The notes below the pieces were generated by a model that ran no database searches, was not told where the DNA came from, and saw only the letters and a program-made list of their open reading frames with translations. Both the position numbers and the translations under genes were made by a program. 64,000 nt of DNA from Woeseiaceae bacterium (GTDB lineage: Bacteria; Pseudomonadota; Gammaproteobacteria; Steroidobacterales; Woeseiaceae), in contig JAHEFF010000008.1 of NCBI GenBank assembly GCA_024640315.1, positions 1-64,000 of the forward strand. Reading direction: 5' to 3'. Positions within the stretch are counted from its first letter, which is position 1; each line of letters opens with the position of its first letter. Positions 8,595 through 17,631 of this stretch are shown piece by piece.

Positions 8595-8969
8595 CTAGTA
8601 CTCCGACCCGAGACGCGTGCCGTCTTCAAGCTCAATATAGATCCACGACATCAGCTTGCGACCGTCTCGTCCCAGGTGACCATGGACCTTGATGTGGTCA
8701 CCCTCCTGAATGGTTTTTGGTGTCCAGCCGCGCCGCACGAGTATGGTCGGGCTGCTGCCGCGAACGTCCCAGGATTCCGTACTACCGTCTTCCGTTGTGA
8801 TCTCAATGTAGTACCGGACATGCGGATTCTTGAACCAGACTTCGGTTACGGTGCCCTCTATCGTGCGTGTCTGGTCTTCAAGGAATTCCACGGCAAATGA
8901 ATGATGTGCATTGGCCACTGCTGCGGCCGCCAGTGCTGCGATGGCAGCGATTGATCCAATAATTCGCAT
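8595..8969 (-). CDS. Short DUF6152 protein, single domain
   Basis: 124 residues and essentially only the DUF6152 domain. Signal peptide to about residue 21, HHSFAVEFLED, EGTVTEVWFKNPHVRYYIEI, WDVRGSSPTILVRRGW and GDHIKVHGHLG. Compared with the long forms it ends right after the domain (ELEDGTRLGSEY). The conserved DGTRLG ending also closes the corresponding domain at 5737, which marks the domain boundary. It is the first gene of the minus-strand three-gene set. No function is known for the family. Confidence 0.8.
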   Translation of the reverse strand: MRIIGSIAAIAALAAAAVANAHHSFAVEFLEDQTRTIEGTVTEVWFKNPHVRYYIEITTEDGSTESWDVRGSSPTILVRRGWTPKTIQEGDHIKVHGHLGRDGRKLMSWIYIELEDGTRLGSEY

Positions 8970-9017
8970 GTTTTCCTCTTTTCTTCAGTCTATGAGACAC
9001 ATTGTGTCCCGGTTTTA

Positions 9018-12000
9018 TTACTGCGCAACAGGCTTCGTTGAGTGGCGCACGTCGTCTTCATCCCACCACCAGAATGGCGCCAGCGATTCCTGTTCCGGCC
9101 AGAGCTGGTCCAGCGTATCAGCTTCGTACAGGCGTCCATCCTTGATCACGCGATCGATCTCCACCGTGTTGCGGATATTTTCAAGCGGGTTGGCGTCGAG
9201 AATGACCAAATCCGCAAGCTTGCCCGTTTCAATCGAGCCGAGATCCTGGTCCACGCCGATGATTCTCGCCCCGTCGATCGTTGCGGCACGCAGTACCTCA
9301 ACCGGTTGCATGCCGCCCATGGCAAAGCTCCACATTTCCCAGTGATAGCCCAGGCCCTGGAGCTCACCGTGACCACCAACACCGACCAGTCCGCCGGCGC
9401 GCTGGATCCTGGCTGCCTGCTCGGCACCCTGGCGAAACTGAAACTCGTTATCACGTTGCCAGCCAGGACGACGCTGCGTCATCTCGTCGAGCCGATTGTG
9501 CGGATAAAAGCGCCGCAATTTCGGATCGTCGTGTACTTCCGTGCGGGTAAAGAAATATTCGGTCAGCGCTGCTGCGTTGTACTGGACGATCAGCGTCGGT
9601 GTGTAGGCGGTCCTGGTTTGCGCGTAGAGCTCGACAACATCCTTGTATAACGGTGAATCGGGCAATGTGTGTTCATTGCCGTGCATGCCGTCGATGGCAT
9701 GCGTGATGTCCATCCTTTGGTCCGCCGCTCCTTCGGTGGTTGGCATCAGGCCCAGCGCTTTCGATGCGAGCACGATCCACTGGCGTTGTTTACGGTTGCC
9801 AACGACATATGATTTGATGTTTTTCGTGTTGTAGTGGTCACTGTACCGCCTGAGATACGCATGGGCCGCATCGTAGGACTGGAAGTCGGTATCGCCGAAA
9901 ATCCCAACTGCCGTCATGAATGCACGCTGGCCGATGGATTGACCGGTCTCGACGAAATCGCGATAAGCGAGGTAGTCCGTGGTGGATGTTTGTACGTCAA
10001 GCCCTGCTGTTACGCCGTAGGCCAGGTTTGCAGCTAACGCCCAGTTTTGCGGCTCAAGGACGTCGTCGGTGCGAAACTCCCAGTGTGCGTGCGTATCAAT
10101 AAAGCCGGGCACAATGTATTTGCCGGCCACATCGACCACCTGTGCGCCAGCCGGCACGTTCAGTGAGCCACTGTCCCCGATTGCCGATATTCGATTGTCG
10201 GAAATGAGTATGTCCTGATTCACGGCGACCGAATTCATGGCACCAGTTGTGGCGCCGGACATCGCGATCAGGTTGGCGCCCTGCAGTAACATCGATCCCG
10301 ACGGTGTATTTCGCGGCATAACGACATGCACAGAAACAGTGCTGACTGATTCGTGCTCTTCCTTCGGAACGAAGGGTTCGTCGTCGTCCGTTTCACCTTC
10401 TTTTTTGTCGGTATCTGCTTCACGAAATACGATGCTGCTGAAGGGACGGGAATAGTAAGTATTGCCTATCGCCCACCATACCGACCGGCCGTCGTCGTTC
10501 CAGCCGTAGAAGTCTGCACCGATATCGGTGAGTTGAACGACGGGCAGCGACGCGCCCCTTATGTCGACGGTCGGTGCTGTTCCGCCAATCTTCGGCACAG
10601 CAATCGCCCAAACCTGTTTCCCCGCAAATGCGAGCGCATGGCGGCCATCGGGGCTGATTCGAATCGATTCCGCTTTGGGTGGTTCCTCACCGCGACGATT
10701 GCCCCGTGGGGCGGTCACAACAAGTTCTTCGCGGCGGTCCGTGCCATCGAGTTGAATCGAGAACAACCCGGCTTCATCCGTCATGAATACTCGCGTTCTA
10801 TCCGGACCGAAGTGCGGGAAACGAGCGCTGTCTGCGGACGTAATGACGGTCTGTGAGCCACCATCAGACGGCAGCGATACCAGTTCGAGGTCAATGCGAA
10901 GGCCACCGAATTCGCTGAAGGTTTGTTGGCGCATGTATTCGCTGCCGCGCATCGCGAGCAGCGTTTTGCCATCAGGGCTGTAGATAAGATCGGTATAAAA
11001 TGCAGGAATATCAGTGAGCTGTTGTGGCCGGCCGCTGCCGTTTGAGCGTGTTCGCCAGATATGTCCGCCGTTGTCCACGGACCAGCTGACGTAGGCTATC
11101 CAGCGGCCGTCGGGAGACCAGACCGGTTTAAATTCCCAGGCGTCGCCTGAGGTCAGGCGCTCCGGCTCACCACCGTCGACATGGTCCATGACATAAATCT
11201 TCGTCAAGACAGATGCCGCGAGCCGACTCCCGTCGGGCGACATACGGGGGTCGTGGATCAGTGTTGCCGTAAGGTCGCCTTGTGGCACCCGGTAGGGTGA
11301 GGTCAGGTCCGGCCCGATATCGAGCGCTATATCGGCGGTGAAAGGGACCTCGCTTCTTTCACCCGTATTGACGTCGGTGTGCCAGATCTTTCCGCCCGCA
11401 TTGAAAACAATGGCCTCGCCATCCGGTGTGAATGAGTAACCGGGCATCACATCGCGGCTCGGCGGGCGGAAGTTTTCCTGCGCGTCGCGTTGCACCGGCC
11501 AGGTCAGCCAGCGGTCAGCACCCGTCGTTAAATCGCGAATGCGAAAACCGGTCCGGGTTTCATGGCGGGTACCGTAAACGAGCAAGTTACCGTCGGGTGA
11601 CAACTCCGGTCGTACGGCGCCACCTTCCGCCTGGGTAAGCCTGTCGATGTCGCCGGTGGCGAATTCATAGCGACTGATCTGCGCCACGGGGAAGTTCTTC
11701 GCCGGGGCTCTGCTGTCTTCACCCTTGGCAAAGTAGGCGTATTTTCCGTCCGGTGAAACGGCAGCGCCGACGCCCCAGAATTTGTCTTCTTCCGTCGCAC
11801 CAGCGAGGGTGACTCCGGTTCCGCCGTCGATGTGGTACATCGTCAGTTCAACCTTCTGTGCGGTCTTCGTCACGATGATGTATTGACTGTCTGCGGTCCA
11901 GGCGGGCGAGATGATGCCCCAGTGAGTCTCAGCGGAGATTTTGCGGGCTTCGGTACCATCCGTCTTTGCCACCCACAGGTTGTCGGAACCATTCCGGTCA

Positions 12001-12335
12001 CTGACAAAGGCTATCCACTGGCCATCGGGCGACACCGTCGGTTGGCTGTCGTAGCCTAGTCCGGACGTTATCCGCGTCGCTTTGCCACCGTTTATCGGTA
12101 GCGTGTACAAATCGCCGAGCAGGTCGAATACCAGCGTCTCGCCATCAGGCATCACGTCAATCGATAGCCAGGATCCTTCGTCGCTCGAAAATGCGAGCGT
12201 CCCGGTTTTGCCCTCGAGAGGCAGGTCCGGCTTCTTCTTTTCATCATCGTCCGCCCCGATTGATGGCGGCGCGAAAAAGAGAAGCATAAGAATTGCCGCA
12301 GTTCGGCATTCGGAAATCAATGTTTGCTGCCTCAT
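9018..12335 (-). CDS. Secreted amidohydrolase fused to TolB-like beta-propeller
   Basis: 1105 residues. After a signal peptide (ending SIGA) the first about 680 residues carry repeated propeller blades of the TolB/PD40 type, each with SPDGxxxAF-like signatures (SPDGQWIAFVSDR, SPDGKYAYFAKGE, SPDGRHALAFAGK). The C-terminal about 400 residues form an amidohydrolase TIM barrel with the metal-binding His-Ala-His at about 749-751 (PGFIDTHAHW), a later HGNEH, a GVGGHGE segment and the closing TGKLADLVILDANPLE typical of the family. Likely a periplasmic or exported metal-dependent hydrolase such as a prolidase-like or imidazolonepropionase-like enzyme; substrate unknown. Such proteins occur in large paralogous sets in some marine gammaproteobacteria (family knowledge). 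Confidence 0.8.
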   Translation of the reverse strand: MRQQTLISECRTAAILMLLFFAPPSIGADDDEKKKPDLPLEGKTGTLAFSSDEGSWLSIDVMPDGETLVFDLLGDLYTLPINGGKATRITSGLGYDSQPTVSPDGQWIAFVSDRNGSDNLWVAKTDGTEARKISAETHWGIISPAWTADSQYIIVTKTAQKVELTMYHIDGGTGVTLAGATEEDKFWGVGAAVSPDGKYAYFAKGEDSRAPAKNFPVAQISRYEFATGDIDRLTQAEGGAVRPELSPDGNLLVYGTRHETRTGFRIRDLTTGADRWLTWPVQRDAQENFRPPSRDVMPGYSFTPDGEAIVFNAGGKIWHTDVNTGERSEVPFTADIALDIGPDLTSPYRVPQGDLTATLIHDPRMSPDGSRLAASVLTKIYVMDHVDGGEPERLTSGDAWEFKPVWSPDGRWIAYVSWSVDNGGHIWRTRSNGSGRPQQLTDIPAFYTDLIYSPDGKTLLAMRGSEYMRQQTFSEFGGLRIDLELVSLPSDGGSQTVITSADSARFPHFGPDRTRVFMTDEAGLFSIQLDGTDRREELVVTAPRGNRRGEEPPKAESIRISPDGRHALAFAGKQVWAIAVPKIGGTAPTVDIRGASLPVVQLTDIGADFYGWNDDGRSVWWAIGNTYYSRPFSSIVFREADTDKKEGETDDDEPFVPKEEHESVSTVSVHVVMPRNTPSGSMLLQGANLIAMSGATTGAMNSVAVNQDILISDNRISAIGDSGSLNVPAGAQVVDVAGKYIVPGFIDTHAHWEFRTDDVLEPQNWALAANLAYGVTAGLDVQTSTTDYLAYRDFVETGQSIGQRAFMTAVGIFGDTDFQSYDAAHAYLRRYSDHYNTKNIKSYVVGNRKQRQWIVLASKALGLMPTTEGAADQRMDITHAIDGMHGNEHTLPDSPLYKDVVELYAQTRTAYTPTLIVQYNAAALTEYFFTRTEVHDDPKLRRFYPHNRLDEMTQRRPGWQRDNEFQFRQGAEQAARIQRAGGLVGVGGHGELQGLGYHWEMWSFAMGGMQPVEVLRAATIDGARIIGVDQDLGSIETGKLADLVILDANPLENIRNTVEIDRVIKDGRLYEADTLDQLWPEQESLAPFWWWDEDDVRHSTKPVAQ

Positions 12336-12372
12336 GAGAGATACCCGTTATCGGTTTGTCCAAGTCGGTCCT

Positions 12373-13062
12373 CTATATACTAGAGGCAAATACTTTCGTC
12401 ATTGGCATCAGTGCAAATAAGCCGACAATAATGATCAGTGCACCTGCGAAACGGCGAAATGCCTGGTTTGTGCGCCACCGATTCAGCCTTTCAGCCGAGG
12501 CACCTGCGAGGACGAGTGCCGGCATCGTTCCCAGCCAGAACGCGAGCATGACCATGGCGCCATTTTGCGCATTTCCGCTGCTCGCCGCCATTGCGACGGC
12601 GGAATAGACGAGACCACAGGGAAGCGCGCCCCACAGGAAGCCTGCGGCGAGTGCCCGGGCAGGTGTCGATACCGGCAACACGTGTTTCGCCAGCGGCGAT
12701 AAACGGCGCCAGACTCCCGCGCCGGCCTGCTCGAGAAAGCGGGTTGCGGACCAGTTGAACAAAAGGTTCAGTCCAATGGCTATGACAAGGAATCCCGCGA
12801 GAAATCTGAGTATCAGCAGCCCGGTGTTAACGCCGGCTACCTTTGTGAGAACCGCTCCGCCTGCACCGGCGACGGTGCCCAGAAGCACATAGAAGCCGAG
12901 CCGTCCAAAGTTATATGAGAGGCGGCGTAACCATTGCCTGAGGCCCGGCTGCACCTGTTGCTCGAACAGAATGACAATTGCGCCACACATACCGATGCAA
13001 TGTGTGCCGCCGAAAAAGCCCGCAAGAAATGCAGCAGGCAGAAGCAAGTCGCTGCTCATCAA
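12373..13062 (-). CDS. SafE/TauE-like membrane protein of the cbb3 cluster
   Basis: 229 residues, about six hydrophobic helices. The N-terminal GGTHCIGMCGAIV motif is typical of the sulfite-exporter TauE/SafE relatives encoded beside ccoS in gammaproteobacteria, where a role in copper or cytochrome-oxidase maturation has been proposed; CxxxC is a plausible copper or thiol site. It overlaps ccoS by an ATGA (start at 13062, ccoS stop 13059-13061), so it belongs to the cco operon. A short inverted repeat, CCTCTA/TAGAGG at 12370-12386, overlaps its stop codon. An alternative start is the second ATG, 3 bp downstream. Confidence 0.75.
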   Translation of the reverse strand: MMSSDLLLPAAFLAGFFGGTHCIGMCGAIVILFEQQVQPGLRQWLRRLSYNFGRLGFYVLLGTVAGAGGAVLTKVAGVNTGLLILRFLAGFLVIAIGLNLLFNWSATRFLEQAGAGVWRRLSPLAKHVLPVSTPARALAAGFLWGALPCGLVYSAVAMAASSGNAQNGAMVMLAFWLGTMPALVLAGASAERLNRWRTNQAFRRFAGALIIIVGLFALMPMTKVFASSI

Positions 13063-13256
13063 TCTGCTTCGTCTGGTTTTCGGCTGCCGTTGCGGCGGTT
13101 CCGGGCCGCCGGTTTGGTGTCGTCGTCCATGACAACGCTCATTGCCGGGGATTCAAGATCATCGAACTGGCCCGATCGGACGGCCCAGAAGAACGCAGCC
13201 ACCGCGCAGCCCAAAAGCACCAGGCCTAGTGGAATCAGCAAGAAGAGAATATTCAA
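13059..13256 (-). CDS. ccoS: cbb3 oxidase maturation protein CcoS
   Basis: 65 residues with one N-terminal transmembrane helix (LLIPLGLVLLGCAVAAFFWAV) followed by SGQFDDLESPA, the hallmark of CcoS/FixS. CcoS is needed for heme and copper insertion into the cbb3 oxidase. It overlaps ccoI by 4 bp and the SafE-like gene by 4 bp, so expression is translationally coupled. The C-terminal about 25 residues are basic and low in complexity and vary in the family. Confidence 0.9.
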   Translation of the reverse strand: MNILFLLIPLGLVLLGCAVAAFFWAVRSGQFDDLESPAMSVVMDDDTKPAARNRRNGSRKPDEAD

Positions 13257-15730
13257 CTGATGGCCTCGCGCTCGATTACCTGGCTCCCTGCTTGCCGTGT
13301 ATTGCCGGCGCCATCTGGTTCTGCACGATGCAGTCGCAGTGCATTAACGACGACGATCAATGAACTTGCGGACATGCCAATTGCCGCCATCCACGGCGCC
13401 AGCAGCCCGGAGACTGCCAGCGGCACCGCGGTCGCGTTGTAGACAATGGCCCAGGCAATGTTCTGGCGGATGATGCGCCTGGTTCTTGATGCGACGTCTG
13501 CTGCGGTCACAATAGAGCCCAGTTTCCGGCCGAGCGATACGGCATCGGCGCTCGCGCGAGCCAGGGCCGTGCCGGCATCCAGCGCAATTGACGCGTCTGC
13601 CGCGGCCAGAACAGGCGCGTCGTTGATGCCATCGCCAACCATGATGACGGTTCGGCCCTGATCGCGCAGTTCGTGAATCAGATCCAGTTTTGCCGCGGGC
13701 GACAGTCCTGCGTGCCAGCTGTCGATAGACAGCTGATTAGCAACCCGACGGACCGCGGGTTCACGGTCACCGCTGGCAATGATTGGCACGAAACCTGATC
13801 GCTTCAGCGCGTCGATGGCTGTTCTTGCGTCTGCACGCAGCTCATCGCCGACGTCGAAGCGGGCCAGCACTTTTCGTTCATCACCAAGAAATACTTCGGT
13901 ATTGCCGGCCTCGCCGGTCGTTGGCAATTCGCTTCGACTCAGGCCTGCCACGAATTTTGCAGCGCCAATCCGGTAACGACTCCCGTCGACGATGGCCTCG
14001 ACGCCGTGACCAGGAATCACCACCACATCTTTCGGACTGAATTTTCCGGGCGCATAGAATAATGAAAACCCACGGGCCAGCACATGTTCGGAAGCCGTTT
14101 CGATTGCGGCCGCAATCGCCAGTAATTCATCGCTGTCCGGTGCATCGCTGGTCAGGACTTCAGTCTTTAATACCACAGGCCGACCTTCGGTAAGCGTGCC
14201 GGTCTTGTCCAAAACGATGACATCCGCAAGGTTGAACACTTCGAGGATACGTGAGCGCACCAGCAGGAAACCCGATTTAGCCAGGCGGGCTGTGGCCGCG
14301 GCAATGGCGGCCGGTGTTGCCAGGGCAAGCGCGCATGGGCAGGTCACGACCAGCGTTGCCAGCGCGACCTCGAATGCGCGTGCCGGATCGATAAAATACC
14401 ATGCGATTGCGGAGCTCGTTGCGATAGCGAGTACGCCGACGACGAAGCGGCTCGCGATCCGGTCGGCGAGAAGTGCGATCGGCGGCCTGTCCGCCTTGGC
14501 TCGATCCAGCATCCGTCCGATCTCGGCAAGACTGGTGCTCGCTCCGGTTCGGGATACGGTCAGCATCGCATTGCCGCGCCGTACGACGGCCCCTGCCAGG
14601 ACCTCGGTGCTACTCACGTGCTGCACCGGCATCGATTCGCCGGTGAGCATTGATTCATCCAGGCACAGCTCCCCGGAAATTATCCGGCCGTCCGCGGGCA
14701 GTACGTCGCCCGGCCTGATACTTAAGGTATCGCCTGGCCTGAGCTGGTCGAGCAGGACAATCTCGGTTTCGCCGTCTGTCACACGGATCGCGGTATCCGG
14801 CAACAATTGGGCGAGCGCCAGTGCGTGATCATCGGCGCGATGGCGCGCCCGCATTTCGAGAAATCGAGTGGCGCTCAGGAAAAACACGAACATGGCAACG
14901 GAATCGAAATAGATATCGCCATGATTGACCCAGGTAGCGTAGGTGGAGGCGGTGAACGCGACTAAAATTGCAATGGAGACGGGCAGGTCCATGCCGGGGT
15001 TTCGGGCGCGGATTCCACGCCAGGCGCCGGTGAAGAACGGGCGCGCCGAATAGAAAACAATGGGAATCGTAACCAGCAGACTGATCGTCCTCAGGAATTT
15101 CTCGATCGTGCCCTCGATGCCGAAGTAGTCGCCCGCATAGAGCGCCACTGCAAACATCATGACCTGCATGCCCGCCGCCGCAGCAACGATGAGTCGTTTC
15201 AGCGCGACTTTGTATTCGTCTTCTGTGCTAGCGGAAATTTCGCCGGCGGCGACCGGCGAGGGCTTAAATCCGACGCGAGCTATAGCTGCGAGTACCTCGC
15301 TGAATTGCAGTTGATCCGGCTGCCATCGAACGACCGACCTTCGCGTGGCAGGATTTACGTCGACGGCATCGATCCCGGCGAGGCCTTCAAGAGCGTTGTC
15401 GAAGAGCCAGACACAGGCCGAACAGTACATTCCACCAATATCGATGGTCGCCTCGGCATGGTCATCATCGGCGAATACGTAGCGGTTTAGCAGGTCTGCC
15501 GAATCGAAGCGCTGCCAGTCTGTCGCTTCCGGCGTCAGATTGAGATCGGCATCCGGCTGGTCCCGATGCTCATAGAAAGCGGTAAGTCCGCTCGACTGGA
15601 TAAATTCAGCAACCGCCTTGCAGCCAACGCAGCACATCGGCTGATCAACGCCCTGAAGGAGAGCGACAATGGCTGGTCCATCGGGTACCGGCTCACCGCA
15701 GTGATAGCAGTCGGCGGGCCGATCCATCAC
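13253..15730 (-). CDS. ccoI: Copper-translocating P1B-type ATPase CcoI (FixI)
   Basis: 825 residues. The N-terminal Cys-rich segment (CYHCGEPVP, CCVGCK at about 8-37) is typical of FixI/CcoI. It is followed by a heavy-metal-associated domain with CSACV, membrane helices including the ion-binding TCPCALALATP, the phosphorylation motif DKTGTLT, and the hinge GDGINDAPVL. Exports Cu+ across the inner membrane for cbb3 assembly. Length and domain order match the family. Its start overlaps the ccoH stop (ATGATGG; second ATG also possible) and its end overlaps ccoS. Confidence 0.95.
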   Translation of the reverse strand: MMDRPADCYHCGEPVPDGPAIVALLQGVDQPMCCVGCKAVAEFIQSSGLTAFYEHRDQPDADLNLTPEATDWQRFDSADLLNRYVFADDDHAEATIDIGGMYCSACVWLFDNALEGLAGIDAVDVNPATRRSVVRWQPDQLQFSEVLAAIARVGFKPSPVAAGEISASTEDEYKVALKRLIVAAAAGMQVMMFAVALYAGDYFGIEGTIEKFLRTISLLVTIPIVFYSARPFFTGAWRGIRARNPGMDLPVSIAILVAFTASTYATWVNHGDIYFDSVAMFVFFLSATRFLEMRARHRADDHALALAQLLPDTAIRVTDGETEIVLLDQLRPGDTLSIRPGDVLPADGRIISGELCLDESMLTGESMPVQHVSSTEVLAGAVVRRGNAMLTVSRTGASTSLAEIGRMLDRAKADRPPIALLADRIASRFVVGVLAIATSSAIAWYFIDPARAFEVALATLVVTCPCALALATPAAIAAATARLAKSGFLLVRSRILEVFNLADVIVLDKTGTLTEGRPVVLKTEVLTSDAPDSDELLAIAAAIETASEHVLARGFSLFYAPGKFSPKDVVVIPGHGVEAIVDGSRYRIGAAKFVAGLSRSELPTTGEAGNTEVFLGDERKVLARFDVGDELRADARTAIDALKRSGFVPIIASGDREPAVRRVANQLSIDSWHAGLSPAAKLDLIHELRDQGRTVIMVGDGINDAPVLAAADASIALDAGTALARASADAVSLGRKLGSIVTAADVASRTRRIIRQNIAWAIVYNATAVPLAVSGLLAPWMAAIGMSASSLIVVVNALRLHRAEPDGAGNTRQAGSQVIEREAIS

Positions 15731-15924
15731 TTCACGCCGGTTTCAATGCTTCCGGCGGTCGGGGGAGTTTCGGCTGCGTTGTCGCTAACCAGGATATGGG
15801 GGTTGGTCAGCGCAAGGTACATTGTCAGCATGCAGCCGGCGACTGTCAGTGACGGGATCGCAATGATCAGCCAGACCCACGGATTGCGGTGCCACGGCTC
15901 TTTCTCATGTTGCGCCTGGGTCAT
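15727..15924 (-). CDS. ccoH: Short CcoH (FixH)-like cbb3 assembly protein
   Basis: Sits between ccoG and ccoI exactly where ccoH is expected. 65 residues with one transmembrane helix (VWLIIAIPSLTVAGCMLTMYLAL), matching the N-terminal anchor of CcoH with PW before the helix and NPHILV after it. The usual roughly 100-residue periplasmic domain is absent: only about 25 residues follow the helix. No frameshifted remnant is visible, because the next gene begins at once. Either it is a minimal CcoH form or a replacement; the assignment relies largely on position. Confidence 0.65.
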   Translation of the reverse strand: MTQAQHEKEPWHRNPWVWLIIAIPSLTVAGCMLTMYLALTNPHILVSDNAAETPPTAGSIETGVK

Positions 15925-15925
15925 T

Positions 15926-17317
15926 CTAATATCCCTCCGTGGGACCGCGAAAACGGCTTTCTTCCGTCACTGTTATACCGCTTCCATCGGTGCTGTCCAG
16001 CCGGAATTCAATCACCTGGCCACCACTCGCGTATTCATGCGGGACGGTGATCGACACGGGAAGCGTAAGCACAGACTCGCCGGCCAGGGAGAATGCCGTC
16101 TCCGTACGAATACTCATTTCATCTATGCCGCTGACAGTGAGTTCGTAGTCGTGATCTTCGTTATGTTTGTTGATGACACGAACGGTATAGCTATTCTCGA
16201 TGCCCTGGCGGCCGACATCGCGATAGAGCGCATTGCGGTCGCGAATGACGTCCAGGATCACCGGTTTCCGCATGGCAATCGTCGTCACCGTCGACGCCAG
16301 CAGGACCGTAAGGATGCCGGTATAGACGATAGTTCTCGGCCGGATCAGCCGGTATTTTTTGTGTTCGAGCGCCCGCTCGGTGCTGTAACGAATAAGTCCG
16401 CGCGGCGATCCGACTTTGTCCATGATTGAGTCACAGGCATCAATACATGCAGCACAGGCGATGCATTCGTACTGCAAACCATCACGTATATCGATTCCGG
16501 TTGGACACACCTGCACGCACATCGTGCAGTCGACACAGTCGCCAAGGCCCTGGGCCTGTGCGTCCGAGCCGCGACGACGACTGCCACGAGGCTCGCCGCG
16601 CTCGATGTCATAGGTGATGATCAGACTGTCGCGATCGAACATGGCGCCCTGGAAGCGAGCATACGGGCACATGTACTTGCACACCTGCTCGCGCATGAAC
16701 CCGGCGTTGCCGTAGGTTGCGAGGCCGTAGAAGAGAACCCAGAACCATTCCCATGGGCCCGCAGTCAGTGTCACGAGGTCGGTCGTCAATGGACCGATTG
16801 CGGAGAAGTAGCCGACGAACGTGTAGCCGGTATAGAGGGCCAGGGAGATCCACAGGAATTGCTTCAGCGCTTTCTTGCGGAACTTGTCGAAGGTCCAGGG
16901 CGCCTTGTCGAGTTTCATTCTTTTGCTGCGATCACCCTCGATCAACAGCTCAATCCACGTGAATGCTTCGGTCCAGACGGTCTGTGGGCAGGCGAAGCCG
17001 CACCAAAGACGACCGGCAATCGCCGTAAAAAAGAAGAGACTGACCGCCAGGATGATCAGCAGCAGCGCGAGATAGATGAAATCCTGCGGCCACATTGTCA
17101 TGCCAAAGATGTAGAACTTGCGTGCCGGAAGGTCAAAGAGAATCGCCTGGCGTGAGTCCCAGGTCAGCCAGGGCGCAACGTAGAATGCGCCCAACAATAC
17201 GAACATGGCAATGCGACGCAATGTGGCAAAGCGGCCTTTGACCTCACGCGGATATACTTTGTCTTCGCTGCGGTAGAGCTTTCCATACTCATACTCGCCG
17301 CCGGTCTTTTTGGCCAT
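15926..17317 (-). CDS. ccoG: cbb3 assembly ferredoxin CcoG (FixG/RdxA)
   Basis: 463 residues. Membrane helices in the first 230 residues with LWCGFACPQTVW, then two 4Fe-4S ferredoxin motifs, CVDCTMCVQVCP and CIACAACIDACD at about 270-310, and a C-terminal immunoglobulin-like periplasmic domain. The family reduces Cu2+ for cbb3 assembly. The ATG at 17315-17317 (MAKKTGGEYEYGKLY) was preferred over an upstream in-frame ATG because it lies 2 bp after the stop of the preceding gene and gives the usual N-terminus. Part of the cco operon. Confidence 0.92.
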   Translation of the reverse strand: MAKKTGGEYEYGKLYRSEDKVYPREVKGRFATLRRIAMFVLLGAFYVAPWLTWDSRQAILFDLPARKFYIFGMTMWPQDFIYLALLLIILAVSLFFFTAIAGRLWCGFACPQTVWTEAFTWIELLIEGDRSKRMKLDKAPWTFDKFRKKALKQFLWISLALYTGYTFVGYFSAIGPLTTDLVTLTAGPWEWFWVLFYGLATYGNAGFMREQVCKYMCPYARFQGAMFDRDSLIITYDIERGEPRGSRRRGSDAQAQGLGDCVDCTMCVQVCPTGIDIRDGLQYECIACAACIDACDSIMDKVGSPRGLIRYSTERALEHKKYRLIRPRTIVYTGILTVLLASTVTTIAMRKPVILDVIRDRNALYRDVGRQGIENSYTVRVINKHNEDHDYELTVSGIDEMSIRTETAFSLAGESVLTLPVSITVPHEYASGGQVIEFRLDSTDGSGITVTEESRFRGPTEGY

Positions 17318-17319
17318 GA

Positions 17320-17616
17320 TTATTTTGTTCGCGGCAAGGAGATGGGGCCGGTGCGTTTGCGCCTGCAAAGTCTCATGCTAAGCCAGCCCGCAATCCAGCA
17401 GTTGGCATAAAGAAAGAAGAACCCGATTGCGTAGCCAGCGTTGCGGCTTTCGATGAATTCCACGTTGACCGCGTCAACAATAGTCAAAGGATCGATGAAG
17501 GCAAAGAACAGCATCGTGAATGCTGATGCCGTCAGAAAGGATATCCAGGACAGGACCGCGAGCTTTTGCGTTTCTCGCGACCAGTCCCGGTGCAGATCCT
17601 CTTCGATGTCAGCCAT
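17320..17616 (-). CDS. Small membrane protein between ccoP and ccoG
   Basis: 98 residues with two hydrophobic helices (about 23-43 and 60-80) and a basic, Arg-rich tail. Not recognised as a named family. Its position between ccoP (15 bp upstream) and ccoG (2 bp downstream) in a tightly packed operon implies a role in cbb3 oxidase assembly or stability. The topology (two helices with a short periplasmic loop VDAVNVEFIESRN) could act as a subunit-like scaffold, but no motif supports this. Confidence 0.7.
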   Translation of the reverse strand: MADIEEDLHRDWSRETQKLAVLSWISFLTASAFTMLFFAFIDPLTIVDAVNVEFIESRNAGYAIGFFFLYANCWIAGWLSMRLCRRKRTGPISLPRTK

Positions 17617-17631
17617 GGCGTGATGCAGAAC

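Noticed and set aside
14196-14828. Plus-strand open frame of 210 codons opposite ccoI
   Set aside because: Ser/Arg/Ala-rich composition, no motif, and fully within the well-supported ccoI coding strand.
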